A stretch of DNA of 64,000 bases from Triglochin maritima. Taxonomy: Eukaryota > Streptophyta > Magnoliopsida > Alismatales > Juncaginaceae. Position 1 is the stretch's first letter; each line of letters opens with the position of its first letter. Where the stretch lies: positions 35,360,201 through 35,424,200 of the forward strand of contig OY821771.1 in the NCBI GenBank assembly GCA_963682175.1. Reading direction: 5' to 3'. Made by a program: the position numbers and the translations under genes. This document shows positions 45,356 to 58,892 of this stretch, one piece after another. The notes under the pieces are model-generated. The model saw only the letters and a list, made by a program, of their open reading frames with translations. It ran no database searches and was not told the DNA's origin.

Positions 45356-46180
45356 TAGGGCTGTCAAGTTCTGCTCGGGATCGATAGATCGCTCGATGTT
45401 CGCTCGATTTTGCTCTGATTTTGCTCGAAATTGCTCGAATCGGTTAGTAACGAGCCGAGCACGAGCAGACCACGCTCGCTCGATGCTCGCTCGGTGCTCG
45501 CTCAATTATCGCTCGAAACTTGATTACTATATCCAATTATTTGATTAACCTGAATATTCTATCCAATTACCCAATCGGTAAAGTGTTAAACTCATTTAAT
45601 AAACTAATTTACCAAACCCAACAATCTATTTAACAAACCAAACAAAAATACTCATAAGAATCAAAACCTTATTAGTCCTAAATTTTTCGTTTTTTCATTA
45701 TTATTATTTGTTTTCTTTTTCTCATTCTTTTCTACACCAAAAGTTCAAATAAATTAAGGTCTGGGTCAGGTGGATGATCTTATTTATAAGATGTTGATGT
45801 TGTGAGTTGTCCTATACTTTAGGAGATTGTGTTAGATTTTAATATTGTGTTGATTTTGTTTGATCCAAGTGTATAATCTTATTTATAAGATGTTGATGTT
45901 GTCGTATAATTTATAAGATTGTATTTTATTTTAGGTGTTAATTTTAAAATTGTGTTAGTAACTATTATTATATTTGTCTTAAGTAATCTTATAATTTACT
46001 TGTTAGGACACCATTATTAGGAATTCAATACCACAAACAAAAGTTTAGGTTAACAAGCCGCTCGTGAGCCGCTCGCGAGCAGGTCGAACCGAGCACGAGC
46101 AGAATTTTCCGCTCGAAACCCTTAACGAGCCGATCTTGAGCAGGCTCGGATCGCTCGTTTAGAGATCGATTACACCCCTA
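45356..46180. mobile_element. 825 bp hAT-type element with GCTCG repeats
   Basis: It begins TAGGGCTGTCAAGTTCTGC and ends GATCGATTACACCCCTA, flanked by a perfect TTTCAACC duplication (45348-45355, 46181-46188). Both ends are dense in GCTCG and CGAGC words. An ATCTTATTTATAAGATGTTG block occurs twice in the interior (about 45777 and 45877). No transposase. Its ends match the MITE in PBF1 intron 2. Confidence 0.9.
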
Positions 46181-46188
46181 TTTCAACC

Positions 46189-47961
46189 CCAAAAAAACCT
46201 AACTTGGATGACCCACCCTGCACGAGGGACAAGTGGGGTCCACATTAAAAACCCACAAAATAAAGGGACCTATGCCTTCCTACATAGATTCTCATATCTT
46301 TGATTTGATTCCTAGTTTTCTAACTTTTCTTTTTTTATTTCCTTTTTTTCTGATTCCAATTATTGATGCATTATATTATATATGAGAAGAAAATCGGTAT
46401 AGAATCATCCCATTGGGTTTTTTTGCTTCTTTTTATGAACCTTCAAACAAAAACAAAAAATAAACACATCTACGATGGATTATTCAATTTATAAATGAAA
46501 GGGAAATCCATCTTTCTCTATTATAGTGTAAGCAAAAGAGGAATAGAAGTGCTCTGCTGAGCACTGACTTTTGATTATTTGTTTTTTGTCATTTCATGAT
46601 TTATAAATATTCATAGTTGATTATATAATATTTTACCACTGAGATTCAATTTCTTAGTAGATTCTTGGCTTTTATATGCATGGTTGATCGAAATGTTTAT
46701 AAATGTACTCTGGCAGTACATTGTAAGATTATTTCCATACCTTAACCACTTCAAATCATTTAAGCAACGTTGGCATTAAGCAAATACAACACAACGGCTA
46801 AAGCAAAGTTTTCAAAATCAAATTCTACTTTTCTCTTTGATCGAGGAAGTTGTTGATCCAATAATATTCTAACTCTCAAACACCAAGTCATGGGCACTCA
46901 CAACATTAGAAAGAGAACACATTAAGACAAAGTGGGACAAAAAGAAGAGTGCATAAAGCTAAAGCCTTGACGGTGAGAAAATCCACGTAGAATAGAAGAC
47001 TCACCCAATTTTGAAAGGTCGTGAAACAAAAAAGGAAGTACTAGACCAAGATATGATCCCAAGCATATAATTAACATTGATAGATTTATTTATTTGGAAT
47101 AGATGTAAGTTAAGTGCACTAATAGTGACCTTTAAAGTGAGGACATTAACGTGTAAAATGCATGATTTCATAATAATAATAATAGTACTCTAGCAAAACA
47201 TTAAAAAACTTTTTGGGTAAGAAAAGTATAAGCCAAGTTTGTTAACTTGGTTATTGTACCTTTATGTTGCAAATCAGAATAAGATTCCTTTTTGTATTAC
47301 AATTGGCACCAATAAAATGAAAAAAATTTGATAAATATAGTTTTCCTTAATATCTGGTTTAAGGTGGAGATGTTTTCATTTTTATTGTTTTCACAATGGT
47401 TCTACAATGAGCCTTGAGCTCATCAAATTAACACAATTGAGTTCCTTCCTGTGTCTCCTGAACCGTTTGTCATATGATAAATTTGACGACCGTTGAAGTT
47501 GAAATACCAAATAAGTTGTACAGACAGAGCAAAAATCAAATAATTAATTCATAATCCGTATACAGAAAGACGTGATTTTGATGAAAATAACTGCATGTTA
47601 AGTTAAATGCACGTCCATTCGAACACCTAATACAATATTACGACAATACGTAACATATTATAATTCCTTAAATCACATTACGGTTTACAAAGTTTTTTTT
47701 TAACGTACCGTACGTTTCACCAACAAACAAACTTGACCACCACCTTCTGATCACTTATGTTTGGAATAGTTATTAATTGTTCTGATTAAGCTATTCAATA
47801 CCGTAGAAACAAACAAGGTTTGCAGTTGTTGGGACGTGCTGTCACTTCGGTAGGGTCCAGAAACCAACGCTCTCCTTCAAATTCCCTCCATCACATGCAC
47901 GAGATCCAACAACATTCCCACTTTATATTTTGTGTTTATTTGGTGTTGGTGTTGGATTGAT
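46189..47961 (+). other. Upstream region of the DUF620 gene
   Basis: No other gene is seen. It contains the palindrome ACGTAC-C-GTACGT (about 47704-47716) and a TATA-like CTTTATATTTTG near 47921, which could serve the gene starting at 47962. Confidence 0.4.
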
Positions 47962-50318
47962 ATGGGAAGTAGAGGTAAGATGAAGGGTAATTACAATGGA
48001 TGGAGAGTTCAACCCCTCACTCCTCTCATCGAGGGTCCGGACCCAGAGGCCAAGGTGGTGGAGGACGGTGGCGAGAGGGAGAGCTCGTGGGAGACCATCC
48101 GGTCGTGGTTTCGTTCGAGGCACTCGACCGATGTCCATTCTCTAGACTTATTGAATGAGAAGAGGATGAACTTGAAGCTCACTCTTGGCGTTCTTGGTTG
48201 CCCTTTGGCTCCCATTTCGCAATCCGAGGAAGTTGCTTATAGTTTTCTGCTAAAAAATGCTCCTATTGTGAGTTGTTTTCGTCTATGTTCTATTTCTTTT
48301 CTTTCCGTAACACCATTTTGTTGTAACATTTTTTCTCTCGTTACTTTTTGCTTTCTCGTGATAGTCGATCACTAAGATTCATGACCATCGACTTTTAATT
48401 TCGCTTCCAATAATATGTACATGATTAGATATTTAGATTCAAAGTTTCATGTCTGTCTTCATTTGTATTTTTCCTACATTTCAATAATTTTTACTTGTAT
48501 TATTTGTATAATCGATCAACTTGTCGCGTAGGCCACATCATCGGCGAACTATATCATACAACAATACTTGGCGGCCACAGGGTGCTCAAAGCCCCAAAAC
48601 CGTGCGAAAAACGCATACATCACAGGCACCTTGAGAATGTTGTACAATGGAACAGAGACAACAACAGGCAAGACGGATCACAAAGGGGGCGGTGGCGGCG
48701 GCGGCGAAAGCGGTTGCTTCTTACTGTGGCAAATGAGTCCAGGGATGTGGTCTATGGAGTTGGTGGTTGGTGGATGTAAGATTGTTGCTGGTAGCAATGG
48801 GAAGATAGTTTGGAGACACATACCTTGGCTTGGAACTCATGCTGCAAAAGGACCCCAACGCCCACTTAGGCGAATCATTCAGGTACACTTCTAACATTCA
48901 TATTTCTAGATAAGTTAGGTCTAAGCGATAGATCTTTAAATTTAGAATAGTCAAGATCATAAGTTAAAAATATTAGTTGATCAGGGTGTTTTAGGATTAA
49001 GTTAGAATAAAGTTGGAAAAACTTTAAAAAGAAAGACATTCATGCAATTTATGCTGTAAGTTTTGATATTATGATTTAGTTAGAATAACTTAAAAAAACA
49101 TCTTTTGAATTTGATGACATATTGTAATATGAAGATGACTTGCCCTGCATTGATCATCCTTTGTAGCATCGTGCTTAACACTAAACAAATCATCAAATTC
49201 TTTGATATTTTGACCTAGTGATACATCTTAAACAGTGCACGCGGCCTTAAATTTGTATACAATTATGATCACAAAAAATGAAGGAATTTACAAAACAAAA
49301 TATGCTCAAGGTTCATTCTACAATTTATTTATATATCCATATAATTAAATGCGTGTGTACTTGTTACAAGGAAAAAAAGACTAACGAACCTCCCAACAGG
49401 AAGATATGCTCACATTACAAGCACCTTCTTAGATGAAGCAGTACAGAACCACTGTGTCATAAATGAAAATGTAACATAACATGTTATTTTTTAGGATGCA
49501 TGGTTAATCAAGAAACTCGTAATACGTTAGTTTACTCTCTCTCAACTATGAATGTTAATATGTTTCAACCACCACAAGACCCTTCAATGGACAAATAAGT
49601 GAATTGGAACTAATTGGGGTTAGTTCAGTTGCAAGATCTCTTATATTGAGATAGTCAAGTCGAGATCGAATCTTAACAGTTCTATTCTAATGTTTGTGAA
49701 GTTATTAATGTTTGGATATGAGTAAGTAGAGTAGATAAAATAAAAAATAATAATAAATGAATTGTAAATATGTTTCCCTCCTTGGTTGGACTAACCATTT
49801 TCCTACTCTTTGGTCAATCACAGGGACTAGATCCCAGAACCACAGCCAACATGTTCACCAAAGCCCAATGCCTCGGCGAGAAGCGTGTGGGCGGCATCGA
49901 TTGTTTCGTCCTCAAGTCCTCTGCCGACCCTACGAGCATCGCCCAGAGAAGCGACGGTCCAGCCGAGGTCATCCGCCATGTCATTCATGGCTACTTCAGT
50001 CAAAGAAGCGGCCTACTAGTGTACATTGAGGATTCCCACCTTACTCGGGTCCAGTCCTCGGTAGCTGAAACTGCGTACTGGGAGACCACGATTCGTAGCA
50101 CAATCGGGGACTACAGGGACGTTGACGGAGTGCTGGTGGCACACCAGGGGCGGTCGGTGGCGACTGTGCTCCGGTTCGGGGAGATAGGGAGGGATAACAA
50201 TGTGACTAGGATGGAGGAGGAATGGGAGATCGACGACGTCGTTTACGACGTGCGGGGGCTGTCTGTGGATTACTTCATCCCTCCGGCTGAGGTCTTGAGT
50301 GCTGTGGATGGGTTGTGA
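47962..50318 (+). CDS. DUF620 family protein
   Basis: Three exons, 47962-48267, 48532-48882 and 49824-50318, join in phase 0 with GT-AG introns to give 383 residues. The start MGSRGKMKGNYNGWRVQPLT is the first ATG; the open frame extends upstream without another ATG. Family blocks are LKLTLGVLGCPLAPI, ATSSANYIIQQYLAATGCSK, CFLLWQMSPGMWSMELVVGG, RHIPWLGTHAAKGPQRPLRR, GLDPRTTANMF and SVDYFIPPAEV, the order seen in plant DUF620 proteins. A seven-glycine run near residue 150 is a local expansion. The biochemical role of the family is not established and nothing here shows one. It faces the receptor gene at 52480 tail to tail. Confidence 0.93.
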
Positions 50319-52479
50319 TTTATTTAATTTTAAAGAGTGTTGTGTGGTATAATATAATTTGCATGTTGTATGATAGGATTGTACCTCGTCTGGATATTAA
50401 AACATGGTGTAAAAATTGATGAGCTTGGGAGAGGAACGAGTACTAGTACACTATTCTCTTAAAGCATACTAAGCATGCTAAGAGAGTTTATTAACACCCT
50501 AGAAAATATAGCATTTTCTAAACAGAAAATTGTAAGAATTGAATGTCCTAACTAACATTGTACCTGCTGCTGGAGATGAAAGTGGTCCAGATAATATTTG
50601 TTACATAAGTTTAGTATGATATAATCGCTTGATATAGAATTCATTTTGAATATGGTAACAAAAAAGTGGTAAAAGTAACACTCAAAGTATATATAACAAT
50701 ATATGGTTCGTCTTCGTATTTGACTTCTCCATTTACAGAATTTTTAACAAGCTACAAGGTAAGAAGATAACATTTGATTTTTATTTGTATTCAATTGTTA
50801 TCAAAATTCGTTTAACTACAAATATAACTATGAAATACAAAAACAAACAAAAAAATCGTATCTGTATTTGGTTTTTATTACGGAAGGATTGTAAAATTAT
50901 ATAAATGTTGATATCCACAGATTTATATTAATTATCAATGTTTTGAGTGGAAATAATTCAACATTTAAGCAATTCAACGGAAAGTATTTTTCATACTATT
51001 AACGCTGCGGAACCACATCAAAAGCAGTTTTGGAGTTTGATGCATAGGATAAAGAGAAGCATTTGGACAAGAGAGTGATGTAATCAACTCCAAATCATTT
51101 GACGCATGAAATAAAGAAAAACATTTGCTGGAGATAAGAAAGAAGGCCCAGAAGACTTTTTTGTGCGATTCTTCAAGTCGTCAAGGAGTTGGTAACTTGG
51201 TATTCCGAAAAAATCAACTACAAAAACAGGAAAAAAACACATGGTATATTTTGCAAAAGTCCTACAAAGGTAATGAAACAGGTGCTACCGGAGACATGTT
51301 GAGTTGATTTGTACATAATGGACCCAAAATCGCTCTCGGTTCACTAGCCCGAATATGTTGACATACCAACCAAAACTTTATTTACCAAGCCAATTTTGAC
51401 TTTGTTGCTTTCTTACCTACGAAACTCTTATTATTTTTAATAATAGTAAAAATGCATATATTATTTCTAACAACCTTCCTAAAATTGATTCCGGTATCAC
51501 ACCAAACAATCATCAATTTCTCAAACACATCTGCTTTTACGGTTTCGTCTAAGTATCTACAACTTGATTTTCAGACGTAGAAATCAAGCTCGATCTCACC
51601 ATCATTAGCTCACAAATGATGATATTTGATGCCGATGTGTTTTCTCTTTCCTTAGGTACTCGATATTTTAACCACACGATAGCTGGACTTATTATCGCAA
51701 TGGTAGGATCTCCATCTCATGCCTTATCTCATAAAGTTTCCAACGGAGCCAAACAGACTAACAACAAATTACTGGGACTCGAGACACACGAACTTTCGAA
51801 AATGGTGCAGACTTCGGGACAACTCCTTGCTTGCAAAAATAAAAGGACACTCTTGATTTTATCAATAGGCACAATGACAACTACTTCGCCGTATGTTAAT
51901 CCTATAGAACACTTATTATAGCAGAATAATGAGTCGTATGTTAATCTTATAGATCACGTTTTATAGCAGAATAACAAGTCGCAACAATACGAGCATGCAG
52001 AACTAAACATAACAGTAGAAGCTTATTGATGAGCATTATATTGCAATCTGGCATTTCATTATTTGTTTACATATGCAGATCGCCATAGTATTTCTCCGTG
52101 TGCAATGACGGTTGGACTCTCATTAAATGCCAAGTTTTAGATAATAAATACTTCAGCAAAACAAAGAACACAAGGTAGGATTGGAAGTTCAGAACCTGGG
52201 TCTCTGGGCATGATGAGTTGTTTATGTAAGGTACGCATCCACATGCTTCTGTTCCACACAAAGTGCAAACACATGTTAGAACGATAGTGTCGGAACAGAG
52301 AGAAGAAATGCTTTTGACAATCCAATCCTATATCCCAAGATACCATTTGGTTTATCTTTGGTTCAGACCTGGGTCTTGGCTGCTTCGGCGGCCAATCCTA
52401 CCATCTAGGTTTTTCCAAGATGGATGGGAGAAAAGGATTTAAATAGTTTTGAACTTGCCATTCTTGCAAATTACCTTAT
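50319..52479. other. Intergenic region between two convergent genes
   Basis: No gene is recognised. An imperfect tandem duplication of about 46 bp (CGTATGTTAATC...AGCAGAATAA) lies at about 51888-51979. The 101-residue frame at 51616-51921 resembles no family I know and is probably chance or relic sequence. Confidence 0.5.
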
Positions 52480-55400
52480 CTAATATTCTCTCTGATTTTG
52501 CCTCAGAGGTTGGGTTTCGATTTGCTGCTGATTATCAATAGGCATGTATTGCGACATGATAGCCATGATCTCGGAGTCCATGTATGACTGTGGAGGAAAC
52601 AAGGTCCGTTAGCATTTTTTATGACCCCATAGCAGTTCAATGTACATAAGATATGACTGTTTTATTTATATTTACCCTCAGCCTGTACTTGTAGAAAACG
52701 TAACCCGCAAAGGCAGCACCAACCACACAGGCTAAAACCACAAACATCGCCAACCATCCAAATCTTGCAGTGCTTGTCGCTATAATAGAAGAGAATGATT
52801 AGAAGAAAATGGAGGTTCTTCTGTAAAGGGAGTTAATAGAGTAATTGAACGAAGAAAGTAGGATGATTTAGAAGTTTTCCGCAAGTACTCAATTAAGGCA
52901 GAATGAATGGTATTATGTTCTGAAGTAAGCAACTGAACATCTCTAATTGCCACAAAGGGTACATATATTTTCCAACGATGACACATACATATGTAAGTTG
53001 AAAATAGGCTCTTCGTGTCTTACCAATGCATACATCTTCTGAACTCAAATAAAGAAGACCACCCTTGCACGTGCAATCATATCCACCCCATGTATTGTGG
53101 CAGTTGCATTCATCACACTGACATGCAAGCTTTTCCTTGCACTCATCAATATCTAATGGAGGTCAATATAAGATGTGATTAAGAGGGTTTCACTATTATG
53201 GATACGAATGTTGGGCAATGGTTCAAAACAAAATAAACTACTTCATTGAATTGAACATAGTGCTAACCTTTGCATTTGTACCCATCACCTTCGAATCCGA
53301 AAGGGCATTGGCATCCTTTTAACATATAATCCTTTTACCATTAAATAGAAACTCTCGGTAAGACAAGCATAAAGTACTGAAATAAAATTAGAAGGAAAGT
53401 TGTTGAAGGAAGCAAGACAGAACTGAGCAAGCAGAAAATGTGGTTTTGCCTCTAGTTTCAGACCAACAACCACCATTATCAATTGCACATCTTGCAGGGC
53501 CAATAGCTGGAAGAAGACAATAAGAAATATATTACAAATACTATATGGAAAGATTCAACTACACAATTAAATGACATGTCAAAAGTGCAAGGAAAACAGC
53601 ATTTTATTTAAGGGGTCAGTTTTCAAATTTCGTTGAGTAGAAAAGACAACATTATCCATGCCTTCGGTTGTGACATATAAGTAGCTCGGTCTGATGTTAC
53701 AGAAATGGAGAACATGAATTCAGAACGACTTCTTGCCTCTGTGATTAAAGTTTCCAGGAAGTTTTGGGTATGGAACTTCATAGCTTAAAATTTTGTAGTG
53801 GGAACAAATGCCATATTTCCACCCTTACCTATGGGAAACACATATGCAACTAAAAATATATTGTTAGACTAGATGGATTTCAACTAGCTACAACACCAAT
53901 AATTTCACTACGTAGAGCAGAAATCCCTAGAAGACATCTTTAATACATGGCATAAGCAAAACACCAAGTTATAGCCATACTTTTGCCAAAATCTGCTTGA
54001 AGCATATCACAAAACAGAAAAGAGAACTGAAAAGTGTATTACGGTGACAAGATGTGTAACCATCTCCAGCATATTTAACACCATTAACTGTGGGACACTC
54101 ACAGACACGCCCCCTGAATGTATCCTGATACGTTGGAAAAGAAAATTATGGCATCGAAAAAACAAATAGTGAAAAAAGATCTCAAAGCACAAAAATCAAT
54201 GACCAACAGACACCTTGCAAGCGCTTATGTTCAATTTCAGATCCTGCCAACACCCCCCATTTCCTTCTAGGCATTCGTTTGTTTGGATATCTACACATAT
54301 ATGCAAGATCGTACAAAAAGTGAGAGGGACCGTAGATAAGTTTGCAAACAATCACTATATTAAAAAAACCTGAATTCAGGCAAATAGGAGGATCTCTGCT
54401 CTCTTTGAACCCTGCACATATTGCTTTCAGAACAGCGGCTCTTTCCAACAATCCTGCAGAACAAATGTAACTTGGTCAAAATAATTTACTCACCTAAAAT
54501 ACTTACGTTTTCTTAGTATACAGTATATCTTTCACAAAATATAACAGAAGGAAAATCAACCAAGATTATGTAAACATTATGTAAAGATAGACGCAGCTAA
54601 TCAATACTTCAGGCACTTTGTATCCTAGACATTGTGATGGTATGAAACATTAACTGCCGTCAATACCCAACCTACCAAGAGAATACAATTTATGAACTTC
54701 ACAAACCGACTCCGGGAATGTTGGCATGTCAATTGCAAATTATGAACACTTTACGCCACGTGGAAAAATCATGACATCTGGTATTCAACTCATTGAGCTA
54801 AATGTTCTCAAAACAATCTAGAATCTAGATTATGACCGTTAACAATCAAAACGTTGTGTTTGGGTGGAAAGGTCATTCTCCATAATTGGCTTAGTAGTGT
54901 GCAAACTTAGATATTTTATTGGGAGACGAGTAATTTATCAATGGTACTCTAAACCATGACTTAATTTACTTTTAGATTCTCAACTAATTTTTTTATAAAA
55001 TACATGACAGTATGTTATGGTAAAAATAGTTTAAGTTGGGAGTGAAATCAGTGTAATGTAAATGAACGGCTTATTAAATAATTCAAAACAACAGTCATCG
55101 GACGTTGAATAAGCAGGTTCCATCTAGAATGATTTGATAGTTGATACTTCATAATATCCAAAAATCTAAAGTTAAAAGCTTACGCATTTTACAAATTTCC
55201 CCACTAGATCCATGGAAGTCATACAAAGTAACGTAAACAGTATAAAAACAAGATGAACTACCTCTTTGGACAAAAATATCAAACCACTTCTTGGACGTAG
55301 AGTTCTTAAACAAAATTTTATGTAACTACACGCCACGTTCAAATGTATCACCCTCGTATCTTAGCCTAACTAGTATTGAGAACAAAAACCAATTACGATG

Positions 55401-58400
55401 TTAAAGTAATAAGGCAAATGCTAACCACAAAAGGCCATCAGCACCACTAATATTTTCAAGAAAATCCTACTGTAATCTTAAAGTAGGAAATGCAAATACT
55501 AACCTCGATATTGCACATTATTAATTACTAGAGTGGGCAAGATTGTAATGTCACCACGAGATCCTTTCCCAAGCTGTAAGACAGTTATTGTGAAAGAAAA
55601 AATATACGTAGGTGAAATACATATTGTGATGACAAATTATTATAATCTCCTTGTCGGAATAATAATGACACGGAGTCGTTAAAAGCACAATAAAAATTCT
55701 TTTGTTGGAAGTGTTTATTTATGGGTAGAAACACCAAAACCTGGTGGTCCTGCTCTGCCTTTAATAGATCATTCTCCTTGTCAACATTTGGATCGCCCAT
55801 GCATTCTTTGATCTTGTCAAGGGGCAAAGCTAAAAATCACAAATAGAATCATCTCAGATGTTGGGACAAATAGTATAATGGGAATGAAAAATGGTCCATC
55901 TCATGCTTACCAAGTGATTTCACAACACCTTCAGCACATTCCTTGCTATACTTCCTATCCTTCATTGAGCATCTCAAATGGAAATCAGTTACAAAATCCC
56001 ACCAAACCCATGGCCTTTTGCTTTCATTCGCAACTTTGTGGACGCAAAGCTGTCTTAGGTTCTCGATGACAACGTCCTTCCCATCATAACCAGTTTTCAT
56101 ATCCTGCTCTGGATCCGGTGCACAGTACCTCCCATGGTTAATACACTGGGATTTGCATTGCTTAGTAAGCATGAAAGCCTCAGGGCAATACCACGTAATG
56201 TAATGGGGAGTGAATTGTGTATAGCCTGCCCTCTCAAAAATTTGTGCATGGCCCCTAAAATTTCGAATGAAGTTTATTTGTTCATCACATCGCATCCCAC
56301 ACTCATCGTTGCTATTAGTCCATAACTCGTACTCGACCCTCTCATCAGGGTGAGGCATGGATTCTGTCCAATCCATCTTAATGACAACCTCTTCTGACCC
56401 TTTCAGTGCTATTTTGATGCTCTCACCAAAAGCCCGGTTGACCAATGCAGATGGAATTGTGATCTTCTGAATGTATCCATCAGCATCTTTGTTTTCTTCA
56501 GGTGTATCCATTGTTATCAGGTGTTCATCCACATTATCTGCGACAAGGACCGCAGCAGCACCCGCTTCTTGTCCATGCCACACTTTCTTCGCGAAAAAGC
56601 AATCTAAAACATTAAACAAAAAAAGATAAAGGACCAGTTTTTCTTTGAAAAACACCATTGGTAGAAGCATATTCTTGTATTAAATAGGTCCGGGTAACCA
56701 ACAGCAGCAACTTGCAATCAATCTCTGTCTATGTTGCCATTTTTATCCAATTTTAGTCGGTATATGAATTTTTTTATTTCCATCTGGTTCATGATCTTTG
56801 ACGTTTTCTCGAACAAAGTATCATATAGCTTCAATGACTCCTCCAACAACCTAAAAGGTCCTAGCAGTTTCAACTAAGCTCACCTAATCATCAAATATTT
56901 GCATTTCATATTTTTAGCAACATACACCCATTAGCAAAAATCAACAGTAAAGTATACAATCCCAATAATCACCCATCCTCATCAATTTTATATTTTTATG
57001 GGATCAATCCAAAAATAGTACCACATTAATGCTGCATCCAAAGTTCCAGACAAAAAGCAGACAACTTTGTTATTTACACCAAAACTCAAAGAAGAAGAAA
57101 AAACAAATTAAGTAATTAAGAACAGCCTGAATAAGTGTACTCCCATAAACAATTCAGAAACAATACCTACAAAAACAGACCTTTATCACCAAAAATCTCT
57201 AAATGACCAACCAAAACAAAGCAGATATTTCCACCAAAAAAATAACATTTCATGCAAAATTCCGTGAAACCAACCACAACCAACATCCTACGTCAACAAA
57301 AACACAAGACCAAAACACAACACAAACAATCCAACAACCCTCTATTAGACCTACAAAATTTCCAATACCAGACCCCAAACACAATCTTCTCCTCGTTCCT
57401 TCAGCTAGTACACTGACAAACAAGAGTCCGCTAAAAATCACATCCTCAACTATTATTCGTAACAATTTGTCTGAGATTTTCTTGCTCGAAAGCTACAAAA
57501 CACAAAACGAAAATTCTAACTGTTTTACGACTACAGAAACTGAAAGATGCAACCTTAGATTTACACACCACGAAACGAACAACTTTTCTGGGGAAAACCC
57601 CGAAAAAGCCAAGACGGAATTATGGATAAAGAATTCCAAACTGTTTCGTAACATTAATATGTTCAACCTTAGATCGAGGTGAAGCCAAAATGACCAATCA
57701 AGCTATCTCAACTTTCTCCACTTCAACACACCTCCAAAAAAAACTTTTCGGTAAAAAATAATAACAACAACAAAGCCTTTAATCCCAAACTAGTTTGGGA
57801 TGGCTACAAATGAACTAAAAAAACACAGTACATGCATGTGAATAGTCTTCTTCCATGCACTCTTATCCAATATCAAATCTCAAGTCATATTCCAATCTTT
57901 TAGGTCTATTTTGACTCATTCTCCCAAGTTAATCTTGGTCTTCCTCTTTTTTATGTTTTCAACCTAGCTCAACACTCTCGGTAAAAAAACATAAAATCCA
58001 AAAACCCCAATATTTTGCAGCTACTGAAATTCGACTGCAACACTGAGATACAGAGGGGGAGGGGGAATCCCAACCAATTTCCAGCCACAAAAATTGGACC
58101 ATGCAATGTTTGAGCCACCAGTAAAGCTATTTTGCATCATTTTTATTTTTATTTTGCAACGAGGATAAAGATCTCTTCCAAATATTTCCTTGTCTAATAC
58201 TAGTCTCAGAATTGAGATTGTGACATGTGTCACAGGAGGTACCCCTTGAGATCAATTGGAGTGATCTCAAACCATACTTGGTTGTTTTAATTTCAATGGG
58301 AGCCACAGTACCCCCACGATATTCACTTATTTTCTTTTTGAAGTACCTACCTTTTACATATGAGTATGTATCACTTGTTCAAACAAGCCAAGTATGGAAA

Positions 58401-58892
58401 GAAAGAAAGAAAAAGCCATACCAGCAGATCCGAGGTATTATTGTACTGGTGAAGTAGTGGCAGTTGTTCAATTTGCAACAATTTTTCACTCAAAAAAATA
58501 AAAAACAAAAATCAAAACACACATAAACCTCGTAATTGTTTTGATTTGAGGTCGCAGAATTTGATTGTTTGGAAAAAGAACTGACCTCCGCGATCGAGGA
58601 GGAGAAAGACGGGGCGGCCGGAGCGGGACGCGAAGGTCTGGGAGAAGGGGAGGCAGCCGTTGGCGTCGTCGGGACGGCGGACGACGCCGGTCATGGAAGC
58701 TCCGTAGTGGGGGATGCCGAAGTTGGCGATGGCGCTGTCGTGGCGAGCCCGGAAGTGCTCCGGTTGGAGCACCCGGATGCTGTTCTTCTCCACCACGAAG
58801 CTCCCCGAAGCGACCCCCACGAGGAGGAAGAGGAGGAAGAGGAGAGCCATGGAGAAGGGTTTGTTTTTGGGTTTGGGTTTGGAGGAGAACAT
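52480..58892 (-). CDS. Vacuolar sorting receptor (VSR5/6/7-like)
   Basis: Twelve exons in minus-strand order join exactly to 629 residues: 58892-58586, 56603-55911, 55829-55741, 55573-55504, 54453-54370, 54290-54214, 54124-54043, 53506-53424, 53331-53268, 53152-53024, 52779-52676, 52587-52480. A signal peptide with a [14 protein letters not shown] core is followed by the protease-associated domain ([20 protein letters not shown]), the conserved central luminal region ([31 protein letters not shown]), and three EGF-like repeats, the last calcium-binding type (DIDECKE, near 517). A membrane span (about 569-589) precedes a short tail with YMPI at 608-611, the tyrosine sorting signal. Such receptors carry vacuolar cargo from the Golgi region to prevacuolar compartments. 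FAKKVWHGQ and LPLDKIKEC favour the VSR5/6/7 group. An in-frame ATG at 58850 could also serve as start. The acceptor of exon 9 (AAAAG) is weak. Confidence 0.96.
57759..57958 (-). mobile_element. RTE-type LINE 3' fragment in VSR intron 1
   Basis: On the minus strand a [15 protein letters not shown] frame end is followed by spacer, a CCCAAACTAG-type word and a TTGTTGTTGTTAT tail. That is the layout of a plant RTE LINE 3' end. It lies in the 1.98 kb first intron (56604-58585). Confidence 0.5.

Noticed and set aside
51616..51921. Possible small gene of 101 residues between the DUF620 and receptor genes
   Set aside because: No recognisable domain, no splice or promoter context, and it runs into a local duplication.
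57203..57682. 159-residue plus-strand frame rich in T, N and K
   Set aside because: It is antisense to intron 1 of the vacuolar sorting receptor gene and is low-complexity A-rich sequence without family motifs.
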